Shown: piece by piece, positions 1 through 10,534 of the stretch | Numbering within the stretch: the first letter of the stretch is position 1 | Layout: the number at the start of each line of letters is the position of its first letter | Assembly: GCA_964023205.1 (NCBI GenBank) | Contig: OZ026839.1 | Span: 18,506,386-18,570,385, forward strand | Direction: 5' to 3' | Length of the DNA: 64,000 nt | Source of the DNA: Lutraria lutraria | Lineage: Eukaryota; Mollusca; Bivalvia; Venerida; Mactridae | Made by a program: the position numbers and the translations under genes | The notes under the pieces: model-generated | What the model was told of the DNA's origin: nothing | Databases searched by the model: none | Seen by the model: the letters and a program-made list of their open reading frames with translations, nothing else

Positions 1-28
1 TAAAAATTACAAATAATAAAATACTTAC

Positions 29-333
29 AAATGTGAAATATTTAAATGTCCAAAACCCCCGAAATTCAGCCGACACACCGTTTCAACACAACACAAATAT
101 GTCCAGGTAATCGGCCCCTTACACTGCGTTATCGTAGTTACGAAATGCAGGGAACAAGACAAACCGCGGTACGCGCTAATAGTCTAGTTGTCGCCTGCTT
201 ACGTTTTTGTGACAAATGTTCGATCGCAACAGCCCCCACAGTGCAAAACGTGAAAAAGTTGGAATTCTACGATATTCAGTTTAGTAGACCGTGGAAAGCG
301 TGTCAGTTAATAAAGAAAAGCCGTTTTAAATAA
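29..333 (-). other. candidate first exon and promoter segment at the window edge
   Basis: The segment has more CpG and G+C than its surroundings. Read on the minus strand it ends in a canonical splice donor, CACATTT|GTAAGTAT, whose last exon base is about 29. That fits a 5' untranslated first exon of a gene running off the left edge. A 95-codon frame is also open on the plus strand (46-333), but it resembles no family I know and is probably chance. A plus-strand donor-like CCAAT|GTAAGTTT lies near 348, so a bidirectional promoter is possible. This is inference from splice and composition signals only. Confidence 0.25.
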
Positions 334-612
334 GCAAAACATGATTCCAATGTAAGTTTACCTTTCGTTTGTAAATAAAACCCAAAAATGTGTTCTGCTT
401 TCGTTTAGAGCTTGTTATCTTCTATGTATGTATACACTGGTAGTCATAAGAGCGAACGTGGTGGGTGGGGTAATTTTTTCTAAACAAGCGTCTGTGTGTT
501 CGACTGGTCGATTTCGTTGAGATAGTTAACTAACGATGTTTTGTTAAGTAACTGATTTCATTCGACTGGGACTGTGACGTGAAAGTGTTAACTAAGTTCT
601 TAACGAAAACAA

Positions 613-660
613 GAGGGCCAAGATGGCCCTATATCGCTTTAACTGGTTCCCGTTCCATAA
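613..660. repeat. hairpin head of a dispersed mollusc repeat
   Basis: AGGGCCA-AGA-TGGCCCT (614-630) is a perfect 7-bp stem with a 3-nt loop, followed by ATATCGCT. Ends of this form are common in dispersed repeats of bivalves (recollection, not searched). No partner end was found here. About 25 bases on, CCATAATGCAGTGCA (652-666) resembles a ZNF143/Staf promoter motif. Confidence 0.35.
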
Positions 661-825
661 TGCAGTGCACCAAAGGAACAGGTACGGTCTAAATTTTCCA
701 GCGTTCTGATTGGTCAACCCGTTTTGGCTATTTCATTGGTTGCTGTTCATTCGAGAAACATCGGGGATTTCCGTACATCTGATAATGTACGCGGAGATGT
801 TAGTGCTAATTTTTGAATATCTCAT

Positions 826-1316
826 CAAGGACTTATATACATACATGGATTCGCAACTGCTAAAAATAGATCAAACGATATCGTTCGGCGATCCCACAAT
901 GCATTGCTATATACTCGGCAATGTCCGACAGCTGTATTTGGGTGTTTACGAATTTGATTATACTAATAAAACTCTGGCAATTGGTAAAGGATGCAACAAA
1001 TTCCTTAAAGATATTGAGATACATTTATAATCCACAAAGTCTAAATATAAGCATCGAAAAAAGCATCAGTCGAACATTTTAAATTCCAAGATGGCGGACA
1101 TCTATAATAATCCTTTCGTCTCCGAGATTAAACATTCGGAATACCACGGATATTTTCGCTGTTATTATCATTCGGATATCACGGATTTTTTCGTATTTTC
1201 GCTTTTGTAAACAATAGCTTGTATTCCCGTTGATTCACGTCTTATTATCGCGGGATTTGATTACTTTAAACTGTTAATACGGAAGTTGCGAATCCATGTA
1301 TGTATGTAAGTCCTTG
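826..1316. mobile_element. MITE family A, copy 1 (491 bp, 7-bp TSD)
   Basis: The ends are inverted repeats of about 32 bp. The left begins CAAGGACTTATATACATACA and runs through GGATTCGCAACT. The right reads GAATCCATGTATGTATGTAA followed by GTCCTTG. The element is flanked by a perfect 7-bp duplication, ATCTCAT (819-825 and 1317-1323). A second copy lies at 56512-57018 and a TIR-only relic at 46632-46665. A 62-codon frame opens at the ATG in the left TIR, but the other copy has a stop and mostly replacement differences, so no selected protein is indicated. The superfamily is unresolved: 7-bp TSDs are compatible with P-like or Dada-like elements. No transposase is present, so it is non-autonomous. 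Confidence 0.9.
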
Positions 1317-1323
1317 ATCTCAT

Positions 1324-2120
1324 GGATACCCTTTATTCAAAATAAAACAATATAGATACTGGAAGTTATTATGTGAATATTCGTTACAGTATAGTCATAT
1401 AACATATCAAAGATACATATCTTGAAAATATCAATTAATGCCTTGATTTATTTTTTTTATTGTTTAAATGATTTTCTTTTTAAAAAAAAATCATATGTAT
1501 AAATATATATATGCATAGTTCGGTCTAATATGTATTAATTCCTTTAAAACATATTTTTCTTTATTTACAATTAAAATATATATCTTATATACAAAATGTA
1601 TATCAGTATATATGTCAAGTGTCGTTTTAAGTAATTCTTTTGTTACTTAATTTCTTTTCGTTAACATCTGACTTCACAGAACTAAATTAGGAGTAATTAA
1701 GATTATGATCTATGCTGTATATTGTAAATTTAACATGGTATCAGGCATAAGTGCTAAAGAATATATTGACCCCCTTCGGTGAAATGATCCATAAAATATT
1801 TCTCCCTTATAAGGGTCCAGGAAGTGAGACGGTCGTGTTACGTAATATTGCATAACAACTTCTTAATTGGCTACTTATCTTGATTTTATCAATGCATGTA
1901 TTGAAATTGAGAAATTGATATATACTGGTCAATTGATGATCAACTATACTGTTTGCATTAATTAATTTTAAAACACGTAGTCCAGAATCAGATTGGGCAC
2001 GACTTTTAAATTTATTATTGGCATCGCATATTTATATGAATTTTATAAGAATATAAAATCAGGTTGTAACACTCAAAAAGTTGCAATTGTGTCCGGTGAT
2101 TAATGTTATATGACAGTTCA
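1324..2120. other. AT-rich stretch without recognised genes
   Basis: Low-complexity, AT-rich sequence with TATATA runs. I see no open frame of interest, repeat ends or RNA gene. Confidence 0.5.
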
Positions 2121-3035
2121 ACGAATTATAATGAACTTGTCCTTAATATCATTAAGACAAACAATCTGACGAGGTTTAGCCAAGATCCAATTAAAACCAT
2201 GACATTTAGAGCTTTTACAAGATTTTTACCTAAGATTTGACCTGGTGACCCAGTTTTTGACCCCGGCTGACCCATGTTCAACCTTGACCCACATATCATT
2301 GAGGCAAACATTCTGACAAGGTTTGGTGAAGATCCAATTAAAACTGTGACATCTAGTGTTAACAAAGTTTTCCTAAGATTTGACCTGGTGACCTAGTTAT
2401 TGACCCCAGATGACCCATATTTATACTTGACCGTTATATCATCAAAACAAACGATTTGACAAAGTTTGGTGAAGATCCAATAATAACTGTGAAATCTACA
2501 GTGTTAACATGGTTTTTCATAAGATTTGACCTAGTTTTTTACCCAAGATGACCCATGTTCGAACTCGTCCAAGATATTAGGAAGACAAACAATCTGACAA
2601 GGTTTCATGATCATCCAATCAAAACAGTGACTTCTAGAGTGTTCACAAGGTTTTCCAGCAATTTGCCCCAGTGACCTAGTTTTTCACCGGAAATTACCCA
2701 TTATCAAACTTGACCTACATATTATTAAAATAAACATTCTGACAAAGTTTCATGAAGATCCAGTCAAAACAGTGATTTCTAAAGTGCTCACAAGGTTTTC
2801 CCTTATTTGGCCCTGGTGACCTAGTTTTTTACCCAAATTGGCCCAATATCGAACTCGTCCGAGATTTTGTTGATATTAACGTTCTGACCCAGTTTTGCTA
2901 AAATTGAGCTAAAAATGTGGCTCCTAGTGTGGTCACAACATAAAGTTTGACGACGCACGACGCACACCGCACGACGCCGGACGGAGAGTGATCCTAATAG
3001 CTCACTTTGTCACTTTGTGACATGTGAGCTAAAAA
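2121..3035 (+). repeat. bivalve-type long repeat of degenerate ~140-bp units, copy 1
   Basis: About six diverged units recur in the order GACAAACAATCTGACAAGGT, GAAGATCCAATTAAAACTGT, TTTTCCTAAGATTTGACCTG, GTGACCTAGTTTTTGACCCC. The array ends in a GC-rich ACGACGCACGACGC/GCCGGACGG segment. A terminal hairpin follows at 2999-3030, with arms AGCTCAC..GTCAC and GTGACATGTGAGCT. The whole array, with the same order of unit variants, recurs at 10535-11495, so it moves as a block rather than expanding in place. I recognise this text as very common in bivalve genomes; no coding capacity is evident. Confidence 0.8.
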
Positions 3036-3072
3036 GCTACGTTAAGTAGGTCACGTGGTAGCTAAAAATGGT

Positions 3073-3190
3073 AAATGGACACTTCGGACCACGGACATTA
3101 CGGACCAGACACTTCGGACCATATCTTGGGACAGTACGGACCATATATTTGGATAGTACGGACCATACTTTGGGACATTACGGACCTTAT
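3073..3190. repeat. short ~25-bp minisatellite
   Basis: About five imperfect units of the form ACGGACCATA-x-TTGGGACAGT, with CGGACC recurring at regular spacing. Two overlapping 60-codon frames here are by-products of the repeat. Confidence 0.75.
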
Positions 3191-4084
3191 CATAATTATA
3201 GGGGGTTCGAATTCATTGCTTTTAATAACTATATATTTTTTTCAAAAATTCTGTAATATGAAGTATATTTGATTGTGTAATAGTGTCTTATTTAACGATG
3301 ATATTTACATGACTTCAATGCACGAAACATGCACGTGTAATTACATAATTTTATAATGATTTACGAAGAAAATGTAACGTATTTTGTGTCCGAGCGGTAT
3401 ATGAAAGTATAAACTGGTTTCAAACTTACAACAAGTTGTAATGCATAAACAAAAATGACAAACTGTACATATAATGTTATTTTCCTCAAACTTCCTTGCT
3501 TCTAATTGAAATAAATGAATGATAAGTTATACAAAAACAACAATGAAACAAACCCTAAATCATATCTTTATTAGTAAATGATTTAAACTAGAAAATAAAA
3601 TAATACAGCCTGACACCACAATCACAGGTACTGAATTAAGATACTTGCGTTTCATACAATACATAACTAATTTCTTCAGCCTTATATAAACCTTGTATAG
3701 AAATATGCACGTTAATGTCCGAGGCTGACAATTCTGAGTATACACTGCAACTTAGTCCGGCCCGGAACAATAACTGCCGAATGGGTTCCAAACTCTGGAA
3801 CGGTCGAAACACTCTCAGGTCTGAGTATACACTGCAACTTAGAAAGTGTTCAACCACTTAAATAAAATGACAACTCAAACAATATCCAAATCTGAGCTAC
3901 GCTGCAACTTAGGATAAGGTCTTTATTGTCATATAAGGCTCTGAGAGTTGCTCAGCTAGCTAATTCAATAATGTAAGTAATGGCTCAACCTTATGTATAA
4001 TCAAAGCACTGAAAGTGCTGAAGTTGGAATTGTTGTTGAAAGTTGCAGTCACCTTGAAACAGTGAAGCATCTTTTAAGACAGTA
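3191..4084. other. intergenic; small three-copy repeat at 3730-3915
   Basis: Mostly plain AT-rich DNA. GAGTATACACTGCAACTTAG occurs twice (about 3735 and 3820), and a diverged third copy, GAGCTACGCTGCAACTTAGG, lies near 3893. No gene is recognised. Confidence 0.5.
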
Positions 4085-4089
4085 GTTAT

Positions 4090-4244
4090 TGTTTTGTTAT
4101 GTGGTAAATAACAAATAAGAACTACTTTAGTGTGTTCTAACTTTTATTACTAACGTGTGTTCGATCTTAACAGTATGGAAGCTGGTATAGAAAAGCGCCG
4201 AGCTTATCAGTACTTGGACAGTGTAGACTGGCAATAATACAACA
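4090..4244 (-). repeat. 3' LTR (155 bp)
   Basis: Near-identical to 8651-8796, differing mainly by about 9 bp of extra sequence (a 7-bp and a 2-bp insertion). Ends are TGTT...AACA. The two LTRs were identical at integration, so the few differences indicate a fairly recent insertion, although the coding region is broken. Confidence 0.95.
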
Positions 4245-4257
4245 TCTCCCCTTTTAA
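4245..4257 (-). other. polypurine tract
   Basis: On the minus strand TTAAAAGGGGAGA directly abuts the 3' LTR start TGTTGT. This is the expected priming site for plus-strand DNA synthesis. Confidence 0.85.
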
Positions 4258-4678
4258 GCATGAACTAAAGATATGGCACAATTTTAACATTCATAAGTAC
4301 ACCATAATTAAACCATTAACATAAGTGATTTAACAAATTGTGTAGCAAATCATTAACATAAAATACATGTGTATATAATTGGATCACATTCTATCCATAC
4401 ATAAAACAGTTAAATATTTATCTGAGTAATGCAAATTAACTACAGATCTTAAAGTAGAAATACGTAAATCAATTTACTACCATTTAATCTTTTGATCGAA
4501 GTCACATTGTATTCATACTACTGTTCTCAGATTTTTTTTTATGATTCAGTTAATCAGTAACATTACTAGATTGTGAATATTAAACGAAATCAGTGTCAAT
4601 TAATCAAACTAAATGTTCACACGTTTCAATAAATGGTTCTGTTAATTTGAGTAACTGACCATTAAACTGTGCTCTTAA

Positions 4679-5083
4679 TCACACAGATGTTATAACTTTA
4701 GGCTTCACTTGCCTGCCACATCTTGTTAAATAAACAGGCTTATTATTGTTAGATACAAACATTTCTGGGTTGCGTTCATTTGTAGCTGGACATTCAAGAT
4801 TCTCATGTGGATAACAGGTGTCACTCTCTGACATTTCCTGGCCATCAATATCCGGAATCACTGGCATGATCTCGTTTGATTTTAATAGGTGCTGTCTGTT
4901 TCGTCTGTAAGAGACTCCATCTGGTGTTTCCACTGTATATGACCTATTCCTGTGTTTCTTTGTGACTAAAGCTGGCTGCCATGTTTTAATGCTTGATTGT
5001 ATGCGTGCTGAGTCACCAATGTTTAGTTGTGGTAACGTTTTTGCACTTTTGTCAAATAAGATTTTCTCTGTCATTTTATTGTT
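4679..5083 (-). pseudogene. integrase C-terminal tail of the Steamer-like element
   Basis: A 131-codon frame continuing exactly in phase from the integrase core but separated from it by a TAA at 5084-5086. It contains the basic, beta-strand-like segment typical of Mag-group integrase tails (KLSIGD-like LNIGDSARIQ, then a WQPALV and a SYTVETPDGVSYRRNRQHL stretch), which in intact relatives contributes to DNA binding. It ends at a stop about 435 bp before the 3' LTR; that gap is the non-coding 3' leader of the element. A reinitiating ATG follows the stop, but expression as a separate protein would be atypical. Confidence 0.8.
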
Positions 5084-5086
5084 TTA

Positions 5087-5977
5087 AAGTTTATTTCTGA
5101 CTGAACTTTGAGATACTTGATGTGGAATCAGTGAACTTTTAGTTGTTGGAAGCACAGACCGTAATTGTCTCGACATAAGTAGTTCAGCGGGACTATAACC
5201 AATACTTAGGGGTGTGACTCTGTACTCAAGAATAGCCAACATCGGATCAGATTTACTTTGTTTTGCCTTCGTAAAGATTCTTTTACATATTTTAACATAT
5301 ATTTCAGCAAATCCATTTCCTGATGGATGTCTTGGACTTGAAGTTACATGCTTAAAATCCCATTCTTTAGAAAACTTTATAAATTCTTCTGAGATAAAAC
5401 ATGGCCCATTATCAGAAATAACTTTTTCCGGTATTCCCATGCGAGCAAATACTGATTTAAGACGGTTGACCACAGTAACCCCCTTTAAATTGTGAATTTC
5501 TTTAACTTCGAAATAATGGGAGAAATAATCCACAACTACTATGAAATTTCTATTATCCCAGGAGAATAGATCTGTGGCAACATTTTGACATGGGTACTCG
5601 GGTATTTCATGACAATGAAGAGGTTCTTTTTTATTTGAGCTTCTATGCTCCAGACATATATCACAGTTTAACACTAACTGTGTTATGTCACTTGATATTC
5701 GTGGCCAGAACATGATATTTCGAGCTCTCTGCAAGCATTTTTCAGTGCCCATGTGACCTGCGTGTAGAATTTTCAACATGTTCGACCTTAATACCTTGGG
5801 TATTACTATTTTGTGACCTTTCATTATTTTGCCATCAATAACTGTCAATTCATCCCGGTAATTCCAGTAATCTATCAGTGCATGCTTACACTGTTTTCTA
5901 CAATTAGGCCAACCATTTAAAATTTCCTGACGTAACAAAGACATTTGATCATCCTGATCTGTCTCTTGTCTAATTTC
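5087..5977 (-). pseudogene. integrase core (HHCC + DDE) of the Steamer-like element
   Basis: Counting from the Met at 5944, the zinc-binding HHCC module is visible as H61-x2-H64 and C94-x2-C97. The catalytic triad is D125, D178 and E214, and the spacing of 35 residues between the second Asp and Glu is canonical (DDX35E). The product would insert the element's cDNA into the host chromosome in the nucleus. A TAG at 5978-5980 cuts the frame off from RNase H and a TAA at 5084 cuts off the tail; both lie in the same phase, so they are point changes rather than frameshifts. All catalytic residues survive, consistent with recent inactivation. Confidence 0.88.
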
Positions 5978-5980
5978 CTA

Positions 5981-6747
5981 CATTTTCCTGTCACTTACAG
6001 GTAAACTAAACATAACCATATTGACTTGCGAGTCAGCATTTTCTGATAATGCAGGATATGTGTCCTCAAGTGACCTGCGAGATAATGTATCAGGGAGAGG
6101 AATCTCTTTACCTGGACGATATTTAACTTCTATATCATATGGCTGCATTTGCAGGAGCATACGCTGTAATCGTGCTGGTGCACAATTCAAGTTTTTCTTG
6201 AAAATAGGGATTAGTGGAAGATGGTCTGTTTCAACCAAAACTTTCCTACCATATACCCAGTCATGGTAACGTTTAAGACCAAATAAAATGCCAAGACATT
6301 CAAGTTCAATCATGGCATAATTCTTTTGACTTGATGTAAGAGATTTTGAAGCATATGCTATCGGCTTACCGTCTTGAAGCAATGTTGCACCTAAACCAGT
6401 ACGACTACTGTCAGTCTGCAACAATAACGGTTTCTTTGGATCATAATACCCTAGGACTTGACCTGGTGTGGTAATTATGTCCTTGACCTTTTGAAATGCT
6501 TGTCTCTGTGGTTTATCCCATGAAAACTCACAGTTCTTTTCCAATAATTGTCTAATTGGGCTTGTAACCTCTGATAGATTTGGAGCATATCTTGCTAGAT
6601 AATTGACCATGCCCAATACGGTTTGAATTTCTGACTTATTAGTAGGAGCTGGCATGTCCCTGATCGCAGACACCTTGTCTGGATCGGGTTTAAGACCCTC
6701 TGAAGTCAATAAGTGACCAAAATATTGTACTTCAGTTACCCCTATTT
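5981..6747 (-). pseudogene. RT thumb remnant and RNase H of the Steamer-like element
   Basis: The 243-residue frame begins in the connection between RT and RNase H ([15 protein letters not shown]). The RNase H domain follows, with acidic residues D100 (LQTDSS), E135 (MIELE) and D162 (VETDH), and a C-terminal LPDTLSRR motif typical of Gypsy Pol. It would degrade the RNA strand of the RNA-DNA hybrid. Compared with relatives, roughly 20-30 residues between the RT active site and the TSEGL segment are missing and the phase changes, so a deletion joins the two frames near 6710-6750. The frame stops at the TAG before integrase. Confidence 0.87.
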
Positions 6748-7704
6748 CTAATTTACTTCTCGAGATTGACCAAACACTAACAAATCATCAACAATAGCAA
6801 CAACCCCATTGAGGCCCTGGAAGCATTCATCAACTGCTCTTATAAATTCATCCCCGCTTGACCTAAGGCCGTACGGCACACGTAGGTAACGGTATCTGCC
6901 CCACATTGTATTAGATGTTGTTAACAATGATGATTCATCATCGAGTATGAGAGCCCAATAACCCTGCCTTGCATCTAGTTTCGAAAAGAACTTTGCATTT
7001 GTGAGAGACGGAAGTACATCATCTAATGTTCTCATTGGATAGTGCGGGCGAATTATGGCTTTATTTAAGTCATGGGGATCTAGACAAATTCTTAGTTTGC
7101 CATTAGGTTTTTCTACCACCACCATTGAATTGACCCATTCTGTAGGTGTGTTGACCTTAACAATAACCCCAAGCTTTTCCATCTTTTCTAGTTCAGATTT
7201 GCATCTATCCCTTAAAGCTACAGGTACTTTACGAGGTGGATGGATAACTGGTTTTGAATCTTGAGACAAATGAATTTTACAGTTACCCGAAATCGAGCCT
7301 ATCCCTTTAAACAGTTCAGGGAATACCCCTAATACAGATTGTCTAGACATGTTACCTGTCTGACAATGGGAATCTACTGAGTACGCAAACTTAATTAACC
7401 CGAAGTCTATTGAAGTTTGAAGGCTTAACAATGGTTTGGATTTTGTTTCAACAATGTGGAAATCTACAACAGACGATTTTCCTAAATGACTACAGTACAA
7501 TGAAACAGTACCCCTAGACGCTAACGGCGTGCCATTGTATGTGGATAACTGCATGTTTGTTGATTTGAGAGCTGCCTTGATTCCAAGACCTTGAAAAACA
7601 GAAAATGGCAAAATGTTTACCTGAGATCCTGTATCCAACTTGAATTTAACTATTTTATTATTTGGCCCCACAGACATATTCACAAACACCTGTCCATTTA
7701 TAAC
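6748..7704 (-). pseudogene. protease and reverse transcriptase of the Steamer-like element
   Basis: One 313-residue frame carries a retropepsin with D19-T20-G21 in KLDTGSQ, followed by the RT fingers and palm. Motif A is KLDARQGYW (D239), the YRYLRVPYGLRSSGDEF block follows, and motif C is V300-D301-D302. The product would mature Gag-Pol and copy the genomic RNA. The frame opens in phase with the end of Gag beyond a TAA at 7705-7707. Whether that TAA is a natural Gag terminator or a lesion cannot be decided from one copy. The frame ends soon after motif C because of the deletion described for RNase H. Confidence 0.9.
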
Positions 7705-7707
7705 TTA

Positions 7708-8567
7708 AGACTCTACACTGTCAACAAATGTGTCTGAATCATCAAATCCTTCACAATTTGAGTTACTGTCAATGTTATTTACATTGTTCGCTTTGCATAC
7801 TGATGAAAAATGGTTTTTCTTCTTACAATTGTGGCATTGCTTTCCAAATGCCGGACAGTGTCCTTTTTATGGCTTCTGCCGCATTTGGAACATTTCCCGT
7901 ATGTTTCATCGTCTGGCGACGAGGTTCCCTTGTACCCTGACCGTCTCCTGGATCTTGAAGTTCCATTTGTGTGGTTGTGGTTAGTACGTTTATTTCGCAC
8001 TAGGTCAACTGACGTTGACTGGCCAGTGATACTCATACTTTTGAGTTGCTCTTGAGCATATTCAAACGACTGGCAAATACGTATAGCTTTGTCCATGCTC
8101 AAATTGTCACCTTCGTTGATCAATTTCTCACGAATTTTCTCTGAGGTTACTCCAAATATCATTTGATCTCGAATCATTTCATCCCGATACGACTCATCGT
8201 AATTACAGTCACTAGCTAGAGTTTTCAATGAAGTGATAAACTGCTCCATTTTGTCATCATTCTGAATCAGTTTTCGGAATTTATATCTATTAAACACAAA
8301 GGTTGTCTTTGGCTGTACATGCTTTTCAAGGGCGTCCGCAATTTTCTTTGTTGACTTTCTATCGCCAGCACTCAAAGACAGTGTGTTAAAAATTTCTCTT
8401 CCCCTATCAACAATCCATAAGAGTAGGTATGTCACTTTAACACTTTCATTTTTGTCATTAAGAGCACCTGCGAATATCAGCTCAACGTGTTGTCGGAATT
8501 TCTTGAACTTATTCAAAGTGGCATTTTCCCAGTCCATTGTATGTATAGGTACACCTGTTAAATCCAT
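7708..8567 (-). pseudogene. Gag with two zinc knuckles, frameshifted
   Basis: The first ATG on the minus strand is at 8565-8567, about 70 bp inside the primer site. The first 180 or so residues are a helical capsid-like region of the Mag type (TYLLLWIVDRGREIF, then FVFNRYKFRKL and RDQMIFGV). A nucleocapsid part with a CSKCGRSHKKD knuckle comes next. A 2-nt gain or 1-nt loss near 7855-7861 throws the frame; in the next phase a second knuckle CHNCKKKNHFSSVC (CX2CX4HX4C) is intact and runs to the TAA at 7705. Gag would package the element's RNA in cytoplasmic particles. The frameshift alone disables the second knuckle and fusion to Pol. Confidence 0.88.
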
Positions 8568-8633
8568 TTTCACGTTTATGGTATTCTATTTAGCGTAATT
8601 TAAGTAAATTAATTTTCCTGTGATAAATTAATT

Positions 8634-8650
8634 AGCCACTTCTGACACCA
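8634..8650 (-). promoter_or_regulatory. primer-binding site, leucine tRNA
   Basis: Immediately inside the 5' LTR the minus strand reads TGGTGTCAGAAGTGG, complementary to a leucine tRNA 3' end (CCACTTCTGACA + CCA). Leucine tRNA is also the primer reported for Steamer. Confidence 0.8.
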
Positions 8651-8796
8651 TGTTTTGTTATGTGGTAAATAAGAACTACTTTAGTGTTCTAACTTTTATT
8701 ACTAACGTGTGTTCGATCTTAACAGTATGGAAGCTGGTATAGAAAAGCGCCGAGCTTATCAGTACTTGGACAGTGTAGACTGGCAATAATACAACA
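8651..8796 (-). repeat. 5' LTR (146 bp)
   Basis: Partner of the LTR at 4090-4244. It carries the element's promoter by analogy with other Gypsy elements; no clear TATA box or polyadenylation signal is separable by eye in so short an LTR. TSD GTTAT follows at 8797-8801. Confidence 0.95.
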
Positions 8797-8801
8797 GTTA
8801 T

Positions 8802-10534
8802 CACTGGTACTTCAATGACTGACTGAAAGCTTTTAAAGCAGTGTTTCTAGCTTTTTCAATTTTGACTACCATCCATACTTCACACAAGTAATCACTGTTT
8901 ACTGACCAACCGGCTAATAGTGATTTACTTTTCAATTTTGACATAACCATTCACACTTAATAATTACATGTATAAGGTACTAGTATTCACTATTCACTGA
9001 ACAGGTTAGAATAAACAGCCTTTCATTAAAATAGTATCATTCATCGTCATAGGAGTATTATCCACTTTTTACCATCTTGAACAGAAACAGGAAGTTTGGG
9101 TAAACTCCATTTAGTGAAAGATGATCATGATGTGTCTGTTTTGTGATTAAGTTGAACACTTGTCACTAGAAGGCTAAAAGATGCAGTAATCATCAGTATA
9201 ATTGCATGTTTACCATTACAGTTTGTCCAAGTCAGTAGGGCAGACAGCTGAATAGAACGACAATGCACTTAATAAGGGAAAAACAACAAAATCTTTTTTT
9301 AAATGATATACCAACTTGCAAAAGAAATGCAGATACTTTCTTTTAAATTTCTAGAATAGATTCAATGCATTTTGAAAAGTTGAAAAAAATTGATATCAAT
9401 GTATTTCTAGATATCTGCACTCTTTGCAAGTAAATATACATAAACTTTATTGGAAAGAAGACTAAAATATAATTGTACAACCTTCTACAAATTGTGTTTT
9501 TTTTTATCATAACAACCAACAAATTAAATTTAGGCAGATATTTAACAATGGCATGTTTTTTGTTATTATCAGTATATATAATCTATTTAACAACACATTT
9601 AAGTAAAATACATGTACAGGAAAAGTTAGTTAATAATTAATGTAGGAGCATATGGAAAACAAAAGCATTGATGTAAGCATTAAGTGTGCCTTAATCTCAA
9701 ACTTTGTTCAATCAGCAATTGTATAATTACAACATATAAAAAGATGAGTGTATTACAAAAACAGTAATTAAAAATAACAGAGTGTAATACTATGTTGGTA
9801 AGAAGAATAAGAACAGTAAAATGACTACAAGTTGATCTAAGGAAAATGTATATGTACATCACTGTACATACACAACAAGGTAAAATGAAATTATTTCACT
9901 TAATCATCATATTGATCATTTATCATTGAGCCAATATCAACAGATATCAGCTATCAGTGAAATAATAAAAGACCTGAATTTCTTTGTTTAAGTCAATTAA
10001 AGTTTTTTGGAATGTCAGCAGTAATCATTTACAAAGGGAATGCAAAAAATTAACTGTAAGTTTTGAAGATCACATACCTGACTCAATACAATATCCATTC
10101 ATTTAGAACATTAAGCCTGTGAATTTTAAAAACTCAGTCATTGAAAGAAATGATCGAGGTCATTAGCGTAAAAAATGTCGTCTTCATGTGACTAAACAAA
10201 CAAAAGTATTGGTCAACTGGAATTATTTGACATTTTATATACCTTAGCAACTCTTAAGTGTGACCTTTTTGGGGGACCAGTCTCATATATGGTTTCAAAT
10301 CTTGCAAATAAACAACAAATATGGTTTTTGAAAAAAATTCTCAACAGCTAAAAATGTGGCCCCTAGTGTGCTCACAATATATTATGCAGGACACCAAGTA
10401 AAGAACATAATGCTTTTTTAAGTCACCTTTTGTACTATCCATCATCATATGAGAATTAAACTTTAAAAAATGAAAGTTAATAGTTTAAATTACTAGAATA
10501 GTCATAGATGATCAAATAGCTGTCAATTACTTAA
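8802..10534. other. intergenic or intronic, nothing recognised
   Basis: AT-rich sequence without long frames. A fragment of the bivalve repeat tail (AAAAATGTGGCCCCTAGTGT) sits at about 10349. Confidence 0.5.

Larger units (their letters stand above)
4085..8801 (-). mobile_element. Gypsy/Mag-lineage LTR retrotransposon, Steamer-like, decayed
   Basis: The element is structurally complete on the minus strand. The 5-bp target duplication GTTAT lies at 4085-4089 and 8797-8801, two short LTRs begin TGTTGTATTA and end AACAAAACA, and a primer site, polypurine tract and ordered gag-PR-RT-RH-IN remnants lie between. Its total of about 4.7 kb, very short LTRs, leucine-tRNA primer and two-knuckle Gag tail fit the Mag lineage, which includes the bivalve element Steamer. 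The coding region carries a frameshift in the Gag knuckles, a stop between Gag and protease, a deletion after RT motif C, and in-frame TAG and TAA before and after the integrase core. This copy cannot express an intact Pol. Assignment to the Steamer subgroup is by eye. Confidence 0.93.

Noticed and set aside
46..333. 95-codon plus-strand frame as a host gene
   Set aside because: No recognisable domain, and the segment is better explained as CpG-rich non-coding sequence with splice-donor signals.
7728..8055. Plus-strand frames of 70-84 codons opposite gag
   Set aside because: Shadows of the minus-strand Gag and zinc-knuckle region.
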